From Tolypocladium sp. Sup5 PDA-1 (taxonomy: Eukaryota > Ascomycota > Sordariomycetes > Hypocreales > Ophiocordycipitaceae): a stretch of DNA of 64,000 nt. Below the pieces are notes generated by a model. That model saw only the letters and a program-made list of their open reading frames with translations. It searched no databases and was not told the DNA's origin. Shown piece after piece: positions 31,256-42,725 of this stretch (position 1 is the stretch's first letter; each line of letters starts with the position of its first letter). The stretch is from NCBI GenBank assembly GCA_000750105.3, contig JPHH03000038.1, positions 1-64,000 on the forward strand, read 5' to 3'. A program made the translations under genes and the position numbers.

Positions 31256-34200
31256 ATCTGTTTCGAGGGGCTTCAGGAGAGGCTTCGGGCAAGGAGTTAA
31301 TGGCTCGAACCACGAGGCGGCAGAAAAGACTTGTCCGTCGTTAGCCCAGACTTGGAAATGTAGCCGTCGACAAATCTGCTCACCGTTCTCTGTTCTCGTC
31401 CTTCACGTCCGGGGTGGGGGAGGGCCTGATCACGCAACTCCCGAAGAGCCACGCAAAGCCTTTCATGAACCCCTCCAGATCGAGGCTGATCTGAAGCCAT
31501 TAGTTATCAGAAGGCAGGTAAGCGTCGGGAGGACAACAGTACTTCCTTTGTGTGTCATGAATGCTCCGGGGGTCGTGAGCGAGTTGATGTGCCACAAGAT
31601 CTTGAGGGTGGTTCATTGCAGTAGTCGGGCAGGCACTGGCCGAATATTAAACGTGCAATGGTTGTAGTTTCGTTGAAAGCCGAAAAGCGGTGCGAGCAAA
31701 ACATGTGGAGTGCAAGCGGGCGGTGTTGGTGGCATTGAAGCATGTCATATATACACGATGGAAGCGGCAGCCGCACAGAGGATCAGTAGCAGACTGGGGT
31801 GCCCATGCTTCAGCAATCGCAACCCCCCTGCAGCCTTGTCGCCAGCTGATGCCGTGCTTGCTTTTGTTTTCTCGTATCGACTGCGACGTGAACGGCAATG
31901 TACGCTCTAAAATTACGCAAGCCCTGTACCTGCCGAGGAGGCCGGAGAACAGGTGTCTCAAGAAAGAGGGACAAATTCGTCATGCAAGTCATAGGGGATG
32001 GCCAAGCACGCGACCGAGGACCACAGGTTTAACTACTTCTCAACAGAACACACCCAACGCACCTCATTGAGCCACACTCCACGACTGTTGAATCATGGCC
32101 GTCACCTTTTTCCTTGTGCTGCAGGGCGGGAAATATAAACTCTTGTTGCGAGAGAGAGACCTCGCATCCAGTGGAGTCACTGTGCTCAAGCAATGCACTT
32201 GTACGGCGAAAGCCCATGGCGGGGGGCGTTTACACTGTCCGCAAAGCGCTGTATGAAACTCTGCATTCAAGTCTCCATCACGAGTTGCTCACTAAGAAGA
32301 AAAAGACGAGAATAGGGAACAATGAGCTGTCAGTTGCTCCCCAAGGCATCCAGTTTGCGACACATTTTGAAGGAGACATTGTTGGCTTTCTGGAGAAGAA
32401 TGCAGAATTCGAGATCATGAAGATCGATCGCGTGGAGGAGTAGACACTGGACACCCAGAATAGATCTTTGTGGCGATCGAGGCCTTTCCTCTACGCAAGC
32501 AATCGTGATGCGAGGGAAACCACTGGCTAATGCTCCTAGGCCAGTGCGTAGCCGAAATAAACGAGAACAACGCTTTGTAAATGTACATTGCAAGCAAAGA
32601 CAGACTACGACACCGTACAGCTGTTACACTCTTTCCAAAACATCATAGAGCCAATCTCCGTCATCTTCTATGAAGCATTCCAACGTATCCCACAAAGCGT
32701 AGGGCATGCCAGTCTCAGTGCGGCATCCTGCTGCATCGAAGTCTCAACAAAAACCGAACGAATCGCAACTGACGTGGCGTCAGGCGACGTTGACACTCCT
32801 GCCATATGGAGAGTAACGACGGCACTGGGCAGAACCATGGTACGGGTAGATTCTGGGTTGGGGTCGTCGAATCAGCTTTGCCCAAGGGTGGTTGCTTGGT
32901 TGCTGTCGTTCACGGCACGCGGCTGCAGCTCCATAATAAGTATGCAAGTGTCGACATGAGAAGGGATAACGACGTACAGCAGATGTCATTGCCCCTGTCA
33001 GGATGAAGTCAGTTTGTGTTGCACATACATGCGTCTTTGACGCAAGTTGACACCGGTTATCTTGTGGTTTCGGACGAGACTTACCAATACTGCATGTGTA
33101 CAACTGTTGGGGGGCAGGGGCGCTCTGTCTCGATATACTTCAAGCACCACGACTCGACGAGGTGGTAGTGGTGCTGGCAGCTCAGCTCCTTCTGTTTAGG
33201 GTGACGTGCACGTCAGCATGAATGGGGTTGGCTTCTCAAACAGAGTCGCTGCTGTGGAAGAAGATGACTGCACTAACATAAATGTAGTTGCACATGGTAG
33301 CGAATATTTGGAGTGGTTTCAACGAATCGTCTTCGTAGTGTAATGTTGGTGGATAATGGCTGGTTAATGTGCAAACGGCAAGACCGGCAGACGCCTGAAG
33401 CTGACCGATATGATGTTGGGGCAGCACACGCGGACCACGGCGTTCCGTGATGAAGGTCCCGGGGATGCGGCAGGGGAAACAAGAGAAGCGGGTCAGGACC
33501 CGCCTCTCGCGCTTCGGCCGCTTTGATGACGAGCACCCCCATCCCAAATGGGAAACAGCCGAACCAGCCGATCCGAATGATCACTAGTCTCTCTTCTGTG
33601 AAGGGCCACCCCTGGTTTCATGGTAAGAGAAGAAGTCACCGAAAATGATCAGGGGAAGCACCGGCTGGATCATGCCGGCGGAAGAACTCCGTCAAGTCGA
33701 CCAACGTACGGTGGTTGGTGTGACAAGGTCTCGATACGACCCGACCCACCCGTTGGCATGAATACATGTGTGCCGTTGCGTTTTCCGATACAAAAAGGCG
33801 TCGGCTTTCAGCGGTGCCAACTAGGGTGTGAGACTATTACTATGTCGCTAATGCGATGATGCCCGAGCGGGCGGTGATTGAGATAACTAATTTAATGCTG
33901 GAACGACCGGCCGGGGACAAGGAGCATGGGTACAAGCTTGGTCTATGCTCCTTCTGGGTATTGATGCAATGCATCCCCGCTTTAAAGTCGAAGCTAGCAG
34001 CAGCTGACCTTTCGTGGCGGCGAAAACGCCTGTCCCGCTTCAAAAGTCCAAGCTAGCAGCGGCTGCCCTTACCCGTGCGCAACGAAACCGCCCGTCCCCG
34101 CCAAGCTACCGATCACTACGTGGCGGTGGCCTCCCGCTGTGGTTTCGATGCGCAAGCGTCTTTTCTCGTCATCTCCCCAATGAATGAAGCAACCTAGTGT

Positions 34201-34308
34201 TCTTGAGGGCCGCAGCGTGGTTTACATGTCAGCAGGCCAAGTTGCTTTGCCGGTGTCCACGACAGACCAAACGAGGCGCAGAGACCTTCACCGCTAGATC
34301 CAACTACC
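31256..34308. other. Long stretch without a supported gene
   Basis: Many ORFs of 60-130 codons overlap on both strands and none shows a domain. An imperfect direct duplication of about 35 bp occurs near 33980-34013 and 34037-34072 (core caagctagcagc). The last 100 bases are the probable promoter of the gene at 34309. Confidence 0.4.
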
Positions 34309-35621
34309 ATGTCCGAGCCGACGAACATCGCCGACGGCACAGGCAATGTCGCGCGAATACATGAGACGGAAAAAGATCTGGAGGACTCTGTGCAAAACCT
34401 GGTCACCCGTGTCATAATTGGCAAGGAGATATCGGATCATATGGGCATGAAGGCACAATGCAGCAAGCTTCACCCCTTGCTCTCCGACATCACACCGTCA
34501 GAGACTGTCACCCAGGACTTTTTTAAACACTTGCTAGACATCGAGTCCAGGCTGAGACTTCAATTGAAGCCGTATCCTACACAGCATGACCGCAAAGATC
34601 CTGGGCGGCCCCAGAGGCTTCGACTTGAGAACAGGCCAACGTGGCTCAGTTGGGTATTGGTGGCAAGCCTGGCCATCGTCGTCGAGGACGTATTACTACA
34701 GAGAAGGGACCAAGAAGTACTGCGGAAGCAGCGCGGCCTACAAGCAGTCAAAATTATTCATGGGACAACGGACTATCTGTCTCACGATGTCGAAGACAGA
34801 GGCAAGGTGTCCAATTTTTATCACTGGTCAGCGGGTAAGTCTACCGGAATATTCATGACCCCCTGGCATCCCACTAACGGCTATAGGTGAGGCCCCTCTT
34901 CTAACAGAGGTCAGCAAGAAGGCAGACCACCTGAAGAAAGAGTTTAGTAAGATGGCGGGTCGCCGTCTCATGCTAATAGTCAGCTCCTCCCCCGCATCTT
35001 CTGATCATCACAACGCGACCGTGTTCCAGCCATGGTTTGATCCGCCAATGTTTGTGATCCAAATCATCGGACTGAAGTATTCGTATGTGTTCATTACCTA
35101 TACTAGTCACCGCTCTACTAACTTGGCAAATAAGGTACGAGGGAGTCTGCAACGTGCTTGGGATGCCGAATGTTGGGAAACTTTACTACCTTTACAACAA
35201 TTCACCTCCTAGTGCAGCGCTTCCCCTCCCCGCCGTCGAGCACTCGTTCTACCCAGTGCCTCGCGAACCGTGGGCTGTCGGCAGAACGATCCCGAGCAAT
35301 GTTGTTTACGCGGAGCCATACGAGACCAGCCATGTGCCTCATCCTGAGTGGTGGCCGGGCCTCGAGCAACAAGCCGTGCCAACCACACTTGAACCTTCTT
35401 CCACAGCCCTTCTCACACAACCGGGAGACGGGGTTTCAGACACGTGGCGCAATGCTGGGCTAGTCCAGCAAGCGCATCCGTGGACCTCGAACATCCCCTA
35501 TTCTTCTCACGACTTTCACGGCTTTCGCGAATATCGCAGTCTTTTACCTGGCGGCAATCCTTGCACAATCGACTTCATCAACCTCAGGCTTCTTAACTAC
35601 ATCTCAACCACCATCACCTAA
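34309..35621 (+). CDS. Hypothetical three-exon protein, 402 aa
   Basis: Exons 34309-34834, 34887-35082 and 35135-35621 join in phase across two 52-nt introns, each with a near-perfect branch point (ACTAAC) and normal GT/AG ends. The 402-aa product starts MSEPTNIADGTGNVARIHET. The N-terminal 150 residues are helical, with one candidate hydrophobic helix (WLSWVLVASLAIVVEDVLL, about 113-131). A middle region has LIVSSSPASSDHHN and FVIQIIGLKYSYEGVCNVL. The last 150 residues are Pro-rich (HSFYPVPREPWAVG, HPEWWPGLEQ). I recognise no family or catalytic motif. The clean splice structure makes this one of the better-supported genes here. Confidence 0.65.
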
Positions 35622-35697
35622 TCTTCGACGCGACTTTTAGCTCACCCCCCTCCTGGGGACGAGCCCGGCCGCAACCGAGTCGTTATCCTGGGCGAGG

Positions 35698-36694
35698 TCA
35701 ATCTCGACCAGCCGCGCTCTGCAGGCATTGCGCCCCCGGGGTTGGAATGTACAACATGGCTAACACAAAAACACCACGGCGGAGTGCATCCGTTTTCCCC
35801 ATGACCATGGTCTCAGCCCAATGGATTTCCTCCCCGTCTTCGAGCGCAATAATGTCGCCGACGCGCGCTGCTATTTTCTCGACGCGACGTTCGCCACTCA
35901 TTAGACCGAGCAATATAGCGAGTTTATACACCGGTCCCTCCTGACTTCTTGCCATATCGATCGACTCTGCATTGTTGTTCACCGAGTTCTGACTGAAGGG
36001 GTCAGGAAGAATGATGTTTATCGCAAGGTCATCCGTTCGCGGATACGCATAGCCCTCACCCTCGAACCACAATATTCCGGTCGCGAACAAGCAACGAGTG
36101 CGGATATCGGCGTTAAGCGTGCCAATGTTTTCGTTGTCGGACGTTCCGGAAAGCTGTTCATTTCTTGTCAGAGTTGGTTTTAAATGGATATTAGTTCGCT
36201 TTCAGCGCACCTCTTTGTGTACTGTTGTAATAAGCTTACAAACTGCCTCCGGATGGTCTTGCTTCAGACCCCAGTTGCCGTTCACCCTGTTGCCATCGTC
36301 GTCTCTTCTCTGACCCAGATGCTTCGGGTCAAATTTGACTTGCCATGCGAGGCGTTGCCGCTCTTCCGTTCCGTGAAGGAAGAGCATGTTGTCTTGCAGC
36401 TGTTCGCTTCGCCTGTTCTGTTCGCAGTCCGTGATATAGAGATTGAGAGGAAGCGTTCACGTGCGAGATACGACGGCAGGCTGTCCGTTTTTGTTGGCAT
36501 CAGGTTCTCGGATCGCGTACGTCGAGTCCCGCTATCTGGCGTGCAAGTACGTCAAGCGTATCGCGTGGCTGCGGGGCACCGTCTGTTCCATCACGTGCTT
36601 TGGCGGGGTAATGGTTGCCCCTCCGAGCGGCAGTTCGGCAAAGGGGTTGACAGAAAAGGCGGCACCGCAAAAGTCTCTGCCCTGCGGAAATCAC
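35698..36694 (-). pseudogene. Unidentified protein-coding relic with nonsense codons
   Basis: A single minus-strand frame reads well across stops: TLPLNLYITDCEQNRRSEQ, LAWQVKFDPKHLGQRRDDDG, VNGNWGLKQDHPEAV, then TGA near 36202, then NENIGTLNADIRTRCLFATG, ILWFEGEGYAYPRTDDLAIN and VGDIIALEDGEEIHWAETMV. Another in-frame TGA lies near 36457, and a frame change near 36500 leads to LARQIAGLDVRDPRT. The stops are TGA, as expected from CGA-to-TGA changes, which could reflect repeat-induced point mutation. I do not recognise the family. It is not a live gene unless the stops are errors. Confidence 0.55.
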
Positions 36695-38019
36695 GATTCA
36701 ACCTCCTAATTATTGAGAAAGTACTAGTCTTGGCTTCTGTAAGTGCTTATCAATGCTAGCCTATAAAGAAACGCGATATTTCTAACAGTTTGCGGCCGTG
36801 AATAAAGGTTGAATTCAAGACGTTGACGTGGTGGTAGGCGGGCAAACCTCCATTTGCGGTGCCGCTTTATTTGTCAACCCCTTTGTTCGGGTCGTGAGCA
36901 TCCACATCTTGGTCCGCCGAGGCCCTAGAAAAAACCGCAGCTTACGTCTTGTCTGCTTGTCACGCCATTAAAGAAGTAGGGCTCGACGTTTGAATGGCCC
37001 GATGGAAGGAAGGCCTACTGCAGGGCCTATACACGTCATGCCTTGGATTGCGGCCCTATGGAGACCCCCGCACAACCTTCCTTCCCTCTCTCCTGCTTTG
37101 CGTACCATTTATCGTATCAGTGAAGACGGTGAACGGGCTTGCGCCATGAGAATTGCATCTCAATCTTTGATCATACGCACAAGGGAGCTTTGTACATGTT
37201 CTGTGCCTCATCCTGGCAGCATATCGTTGCAACCCTCTCTTCAGCGCTGCGCTAGCCGCGGAAGGTGACTCCACAACCAGCCATGTCAGCGATTTCGAAG
37301 ACCTCATTCCATTGTCATCACAACAGGCACGTTACATCTCGTCCGAGAGTAGTTTGAACGGGCCATGGGAGCAATCAACTTGCTCACTGTCCTGGTGGCG
37401 TTGATGAAGCCGGCAATCAGGCGTCGCATGTAGCGGGGATGACCGTCCAATGCGTAATGGTCAGCGGTCCTGCCGCTTTCTGCACCGTCGTTGCTTCAAT
37501 TGTGGCTCCGCAGAGGATGCACACAAAAGTACCTACTATCGGACATGCTTGCGTTGCAAAACCGCCCCTTGGGCTTCAACTGCAACTTGGGACGACGACC
37601 CAATTGTCCCGCTGTGGGTTTAGCCGCATTGCAGTTCCAGGGTCGCGCCCACCGACGAAGTAAACCAGTACTTTGTCCAACTGCATTGCTGATGGGCTTG
37701 GCCTTCGCATGCACTTAAGCCGTGATATGAGGGATGTGTGTATAACAAGCTCCCATGATCATTGCAAAACGACAGAGAAGTGTTTGCATGCAAATTTACT
37801 ACTGGTGTCGTTACCGCCGCCTGTATGCGCGCGCGCGAAGCATCTTTCCGCGTGACTCTGGCATGTACATATTCACTCAGTCGTGAAGCACCCACCACGA
37901 GGGTTCGCTGACTATAGATGAGCTTGATTATATTTCATCATAAATTTCTCACCGTAGAACATGAGAAAGCTCCTGATGATTTCAATCTGTAGTTCCTAAA
38001 CCTACCTGTTCTTTCGCAG
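36695..38019. other. No supported gene
   Basis: Short ORFs only. One plus frame near 37480-37620 reads CFNCGSAEDAHKSTYY followed by CLRCKT, a cysteine pattern that could be a zinc-binding remnant, but it is interrupted. A GC dinucleotide run lies at 37830. Confidence 0.35.
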
Positions 38020-39052
38020 TTGTGCCTACCGAGGGGCGTCCTGCTGGAGCTCAGCCTTCTCAGGTTCGCTTTCGTCATGTATATCTCAGCCGATCCCAAT
38101 TTCAATCAGCTCCGGAACCGTGCTAATCGTTCGGATGAGTACGCCGCAACACAGTTTGGATGTACATCTTCTGGAGATACATCTTCACTGACCCACAATG
38201 GGTTCAGGCTACTGGGGTGCCTCCTGCGGACGATCACAGTCAAACGCGCATCGACATTGCTATCCAGCAGTACAGCTACGGCTCGAATACACTCACATTC
38301 TTGTTGATAGGACAATGAAAGAAAGGGCGAGCCGGTCCACAGGATATAGCCACGGTCGATCTCAGGCCTTCAGCACGTGCTATTAGTACATGCTACGTAG
38401 TGGCCGAGACTCGGTCTGGGCTATGACCTACTTCGCTTCTAAAGCTCGCTTGTGGGCATTCGAAAAGTATGGTCGCAGTGGAATGCTCGAACCGTTCTAC
38501 CCCCTGGAAGGGGGCCCAGGCGAGAGAGAATGCTACATCGACAGCTGTGGTTCCGAGCAATACTTCGTGCAGGCCTTACATACATCAAGGCCAACCCCAG
38601 ATCTGATCCCACAAGGCTTGAGGATGAATATCATGCGACTTTTGGCTACGGCGAAGGTAGCAGCCTCGAAATCCAAGGATATGCTGCCGCTGGGCCGTCC
38701 TTGAGTATCGATCCTGGCCCAGCGTTTACGTCGGCGACATGCTTCAGTTATGGCGAAGGTAGTAACATTTACAACCCAAGTCTATGCGGCTGGGCTATCC
38801 ATGAATGTCGACTACAGGCTAGCTGCTTTGTCGACGATATCTAGCCAACTAGACGTGATAGATTCCGAGAAATACATCCTTCTTCATTGCACGAAGGTCG
38901 CGCACGAGGGGATCAAGGACTATCATACAGATGGCACGTCGGTGACAAACCCCGCTGAATACTGGCGACCAACATTGCTTTGGCATGCTAAAAAGAAGGT
39001 GTACGATAATTACTTCACCGCGACTACTCCCTCGTGTAATAATTGCTTGTAG
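38020..39052 (+). pseudogene. Frameshifted relic of an unidentified fungal protein
   Basis: Coding-like pieces follow each other in different plus frames: DPQWVQATGVPPADDHSQTR and IDIAIQQYSYGSNTLTFLLI (38185-38310), DSVWAMTYFASKARLWAFEK with FYPLEGGPGERECYIDS (38399-38560), LTYIKANPRSDPTRLEDEYH (about 38590), and SEKYILLHCTKVAHEGIKDY (about 38865). The region after 38640 contains a degenerate internal duplication, with YGEGS occurring twice about 100 bp apart. Several frame changes rule out a simple gene, and no intron set restores it by eye. I do not recognise the family. Confidence 0.5.
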
Positions 39053-39114
39053 TTAACGCTTGAGACGAAGGCGAAGGTCAAGGAAAGGGTGGAAGACACA
39101 AATGACTGATTGAG

Positions 39115-39834
39115 TTACGAGTTCGACATGGCATCACTATCACTCAAACCGCATACTTCTAGTTTCATTCTCTCAAGAGTAAACCAAAATTTCAAGATTT
39201 CTCTCATGGCGCAAAATATCCAGGCTGATCCGTCGTCATCCTTGTGACTTTGTGCTGCCGTCGTGATCTCCATTTCTGACGCTGCATAATTGGCCATTTG
39301 TGCTTGGTCGATCATAAGTAGTGGGAACGAAACAAAGGTGCGTAGGTGCGTCGGTTTTGTATACTTCTGATCGTGGTTGATGCCCAACCTGCATTGTTCC
39401 AGGGCTCGCTGCCACCCATTTTCGTACTGCACAATGATGCCTCTGCAAATTTTGGTGGCTGTATCATGGAAAATTCGAATTAAAAAGACATGTTGAAGTG
39501 TGGCTGACAAGAAACAGGCTCTTTCCAACGGAGGTGAATTGTTGAAGGTGGAGGAAATGTGGTCAGGGGCGGACTAAATACCGACGAAGGAGATCGGTTC
39601 AGCTTCCGCTCTTTCATATACGAGAGTAAGAGGTTGCTCAATCGGTGAGAGTCTCTCAAATAACTTCCTGCCAGTAGTTCCAATAAACACGTCCCCTGCA
39701 TGCTGCAGTTGTTTCCCGTTAGATGGTTCGACTGCGATGGAGTTGTCGTGTCTTACCTGGAGACCACCATACCGCTTGGGCGAGAGGCTCAAACCGAGTG
39801 CCGCGATCTTATCATGCCGGAAGGGAACATACAT
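39115..39834 (-). pseudogene. Unidentified fungal protein, probably frameshifted
   Basis: Two minus frames form one protein: YGGLQVRHDNSIAVEPSNGK and FIGTTGRKLFERLSPIEQPL, ending EAEPISFVGI at 39574, then NNSPPLERACFLSATLQHVF, IRIFHDTATKICRGIIVQYE and NGWQRALEQCRLGI. The second block, with a xGIxxxYENGxxRAxGQCRxG signature, recalls uncharacterised proteins I associate with fungal accessory DNA, but I cannot give a family name. A frame change of unknown cause lies near 39570; an intron there is not obvious. No catalytic motif is seen. Confidence 0.45.
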
Positions 39835-40264
39835 TCAAGCAAGATTTTCTCCTCGTATATTCCATACGTATTTGATGAGTAGGTCGCATTCTCGACCTAT
39901 CCGCGTCTTTCACCGGTTGATATGGGCTGCGATGAAAAGAATACCGTAAGAAAAGAGGGACAGCGGCTTGATGTGAGTCTTCCGGAGCGGCCTGGAGTCC
40001 AAGGCTCCCCGGCGCTTTTGTTACTTTGCCTCCTTGGCAAGGAGCGAGAGATGGAGGGTAAGAGAAAAGGAAAGAAGGAAAGCATCAAGGGTAGGAAAAT
40101 CACCGTCCCGGTCTCTGCGCCTCTAGCTTACAGGCGAGATCCCTCCGATGAGCTCATATGTGCGCTCATATATGCGCTCGTAAGGTCGGCTCGCGGTCCC
40201 AGACAAACTACCCGACAGAGACGCCCCCATTTTCGCAAGGGCAACTCACGCCCTTAGGGAAGGC
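39835..40264. other. No supported gene
   Basis: Plus ORF 39922-40257 is lysine-rich (KEREMEGKRKGKKESIKGRK) and is probably chance or the decayed 5' part of the LINE fragment that follows. Confidence 0.35.
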
Positions 40265-40560
40265 AACCCCTCCCCTCCCTCTCTCCCAGTCCCAGGCCAG
40301 GATAGAGACCGAAGTCACCTCGACCATTGCGTCCGCGGGTTTTGGGGTACCCGTCGTAGGGATGGATGACACGGTCGAAGACACGCCAACTAACCAGTCG
40401 AATTAATGCGTCCCATACGAATCTTACAGTGGAACACGAATAAGGTCCGAGATGACCTCAACCTTGTCCTCATAGCCAAGGACTATGCCATCCTCGCTAT
40501 CCAAGAACCAAACCAGAAAGATTTTAGTGTATACGTCTAGAGGTCAACTGGATTTCGGAC
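40265..40560 (+). mobile_element. Tad-like LINE fragment: ORF1 end and start of ORF2 endonuclease
   Basis: A plus frame ends in TPTNQSN at a TAA that overlaps the next ATG by one base (TAATG, 40404-40408), a coupling seen between ORF1 and ORF2 of Tad-clade LINEs. ORF2 starts RILQWNTNKVRDDLNLVLIA, then AILAIQEPNQ. This is the first strand and metal-binding Glu of the AP-type endonuclease domain (family pattern LQWNxNKSxxxxxxLL...DILxIQEPW). The frame stops at about 40550 and the rest of the domain and the reverse transcriptase are missing, so it is a 5' fragment. A 3'-type RT relic on the other strand lies at 47619-48960. Confidence 0.65.
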
Positions 40561-41033
40561 TATCCAGGCGCATAATACTGGCCGAACTAGACAGCTATAC
40601 TCCTCCGGCCCACCCCTCTACGATCGCCCAACTCGCTCCTTCTCCTGAGCCCACACTGCTAGTATCCACGGCGACAACAAGCTAATTGACCGACCATACT
40701 TAGGACCGACGCGTTCGTTTCACCACTCCTCTCGCGGCTCCGATTCATGGCTCCTCCGTTCTATCAGTCTTCGCTGCCGAAGATATCCACCCATTGACAA
40801 CTAAACTGCTTTCAACGAGTCCGCTTAAAAAATTGGTTCCTGTTGAAGGGTCAGTCAACGCACCAACATGCTCAAAAGGCGTAACATGAAGTGCTAGGAG
40901 TACGAGATTGGGGAGAGCGTACGTGTAGATGGCTCGATATCAGGTGAAGCATAGAACATCTGGAATATGAATAGGAGGGTCAGATGATCGGTAACTATAC
41001 AGGCTTCTATTCTATGAGCGCAGCCCTGCCACG

Positions 41034-41516
41034 TCACGATGGGCTATGAGTTGACCGGGCATCTCTGTCTCTTAAAGACGAGAGACCTTGGGGATAAATG
41101 TTTGTCGAGGCGTTGAGCGCTGAGACACGAGCGACTCGTCGTGGTCCGCTAGTGGTTGCTTGGACCCCCCAAGCATTCTGCCGTTGTTCTAACTTCTTTG
41201 AGCTGATTAGGTGCATCCACTTTCTGAAGTGGGAAGAGCTCTTTTCTGATACGGGTCGGCGGCGTTTGTCCTCTACAGGATTTTGCTCTGCTGCGGCTGT
41301 GAGTTCCGGAGGCCGGTCGGAAATCCGACTAACAAGAACCTTCTGGTCTGCTATCTTTTCTTCCTTGATATTCACCATCATGCCGGATTTCCATGTAATC
41401 TTGCGGAGCTGCGGCCGCGCGAAGCGAACCTCGAGTTGCGTTCTCACTGCCTCGACGATGTTTCTTGCATATAGAGATGTTTGTGTTAGGCCTTGGTGAA
41501 AGTGCAACCCCAACAT
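41034..41516 (-). CDS. Hypothetical protein, 160 aa
   Basis: The frame opens at ATG 41516 and stops at 41034. It reads like coding sequence of moderate complexity: SLYARNIVEAVRTQLEVRFA, LRKITWKSGMMVNIKEEKI, VLVSRISDRPPELTA, then a basic stretch (DKRRRPVSEKSSSHFRKW). No signal peptide, membrane helix or known motif is seen. A further minus frame (41592-41329) overlaps its 5' part and is probably a shadow. An upstream exon may exist. The interval 40561-41033 holds nothing I can support. Confidence 0.4.
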   Translation of the reverse strand: MLGLHFHQGLTQTSLYARNIVEAVRTQLEVRFARPQLRKITWKSGMMVNIKEEKIADQKVLVSRISDRPPELTAAAEQNPVEDKRRRPVSEKSSSHFRKWMHLISSKKLEQRQNAWGVQATTSGPRRVARVSALNASTNIYPQGLSSLRDRDARSTHSPS

Positions 41517-41783
41517 GAAGTACAGGGAAACCGGTGAAGCGGAGGAGGCTTTTCGTACACTGGCAATGGGTTACTGAGCGCACCAACTGCACACGGGAAA
41601 GTTTGACGTGACACTAAAAGCTATCACCATCTTGTTCACAGCGCAACCAACGAGTTTACACACGTCACCGACACGGTGTATCATATTAGAGACCACAAGA
41701 CCTAGAAGAACAGTCTTGTTACAATCCAGCAGAATGTAATTTGGAGCTACTGTTGTGCTGTGCTCGCCGTGGGTCCCGAAATC

Positions 41784-42441
41784 TTAATACATGCAATATC
41801 CACTCGTATTTCGATTAAAGTTCTCCATAGCTGAAGCAATCTGGTTCATCGAGGACATACAGTCCACCAAGTTAACTTCTTGGTAACGAATTTTCTCTAC
41901 AACCGCTTGAAGCTGTTGCGCAAGTGAGGCACACTGCTTGTTCAAGGCTGCGAGTTCGCCTTCCAGACGCTGGATGTCTCCCGCATCATCAACAAGATTG
42001 CCGCCGCCACAATTATCCTCCACAGATTGCTAAGTCGGTCGCTTGGTCCGATACCTGGACAGTCCCCACATAGAACCTAGGAACGCCAGACAGGGAATGT
42101 GAGTTCCCCAGGCCGTCAGCATTCCGGGGCTTCATTAGCATCGTTTTGACATAGTCCATGCTGGGCTTGGGGACCGCTTCAAACGTTTGGCCAATGTTTT
42201 CATAAATACAAGCACAATCTGAGGCTCTATGGTAAGTCAGATTCTTGGAAAACAGGTCGGAGACCACCTCCGAATATTTCCAAATGTATGGATCCTTCCA
42301 CGTCGTAATCAGCGTGCCTAGTCCTCCTATTTGCTGCACTATAGACCATGAGCACATGAACTTGGACAGAGATCTGTTCTTCTTACTTATATGAGCAGCA
42401 AGGGCATTTCGGCACTTTAACCGAATCTCGCTCTTTCGCAC
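41784..42441 (-). CDS. Hypothetical protein with C-terminal coiled coil (two exons)
   Basis: Frame 42441-42070 reads RLKCRNALAAHISKKNRSLS, FMCSWSIVQQIGGLGTLITT, WKDPYIWKYSEVVSDLFSKN and IGQTFEAVPKPSMDYVKTML. A 40-nt GTGGGG...TTAG interval (42030-42069) joins it in phase to QSVEDNCGGGNLVDDAGDIQ and a leucine-rich coiled coil (RLEGELAALNKQCASLAQQL) ending at 41784. The start is unclear: there is no ATG at 42441 and the frame stays open to about 42480, so an upstream exon is likely. The small intron is tentative. I recognise no family. The 5' flank has a small triple repeat of gacttttgt (about 42452-42476). Confidence 0.42.
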
Positions 42442-42725
42442 GCCGCTTGATTTTTGTGACTTTTGTGACTTTTGTGGGATGAATCTGGCTTAATTGCGTC
42501 TCCTTGCGGCGATGATTCATCTCGGAGCCATCAGGCAGGCGCGTTGGACTTAGCGAATGTCAAACTTATATACAGAACCCTTTTCTTTGTAGCAACAACA
42601 TCCAAATCGCCACACTTCATATGGAACAGGAGTTGAGAGACCTTTATTACAGTCAGTTTCGGCTGAGAACGCTAGCAGAACCTACGTCGCCAAAAGGTGC
42701 GTGGTTCATTAACAACTCTCTTTGA

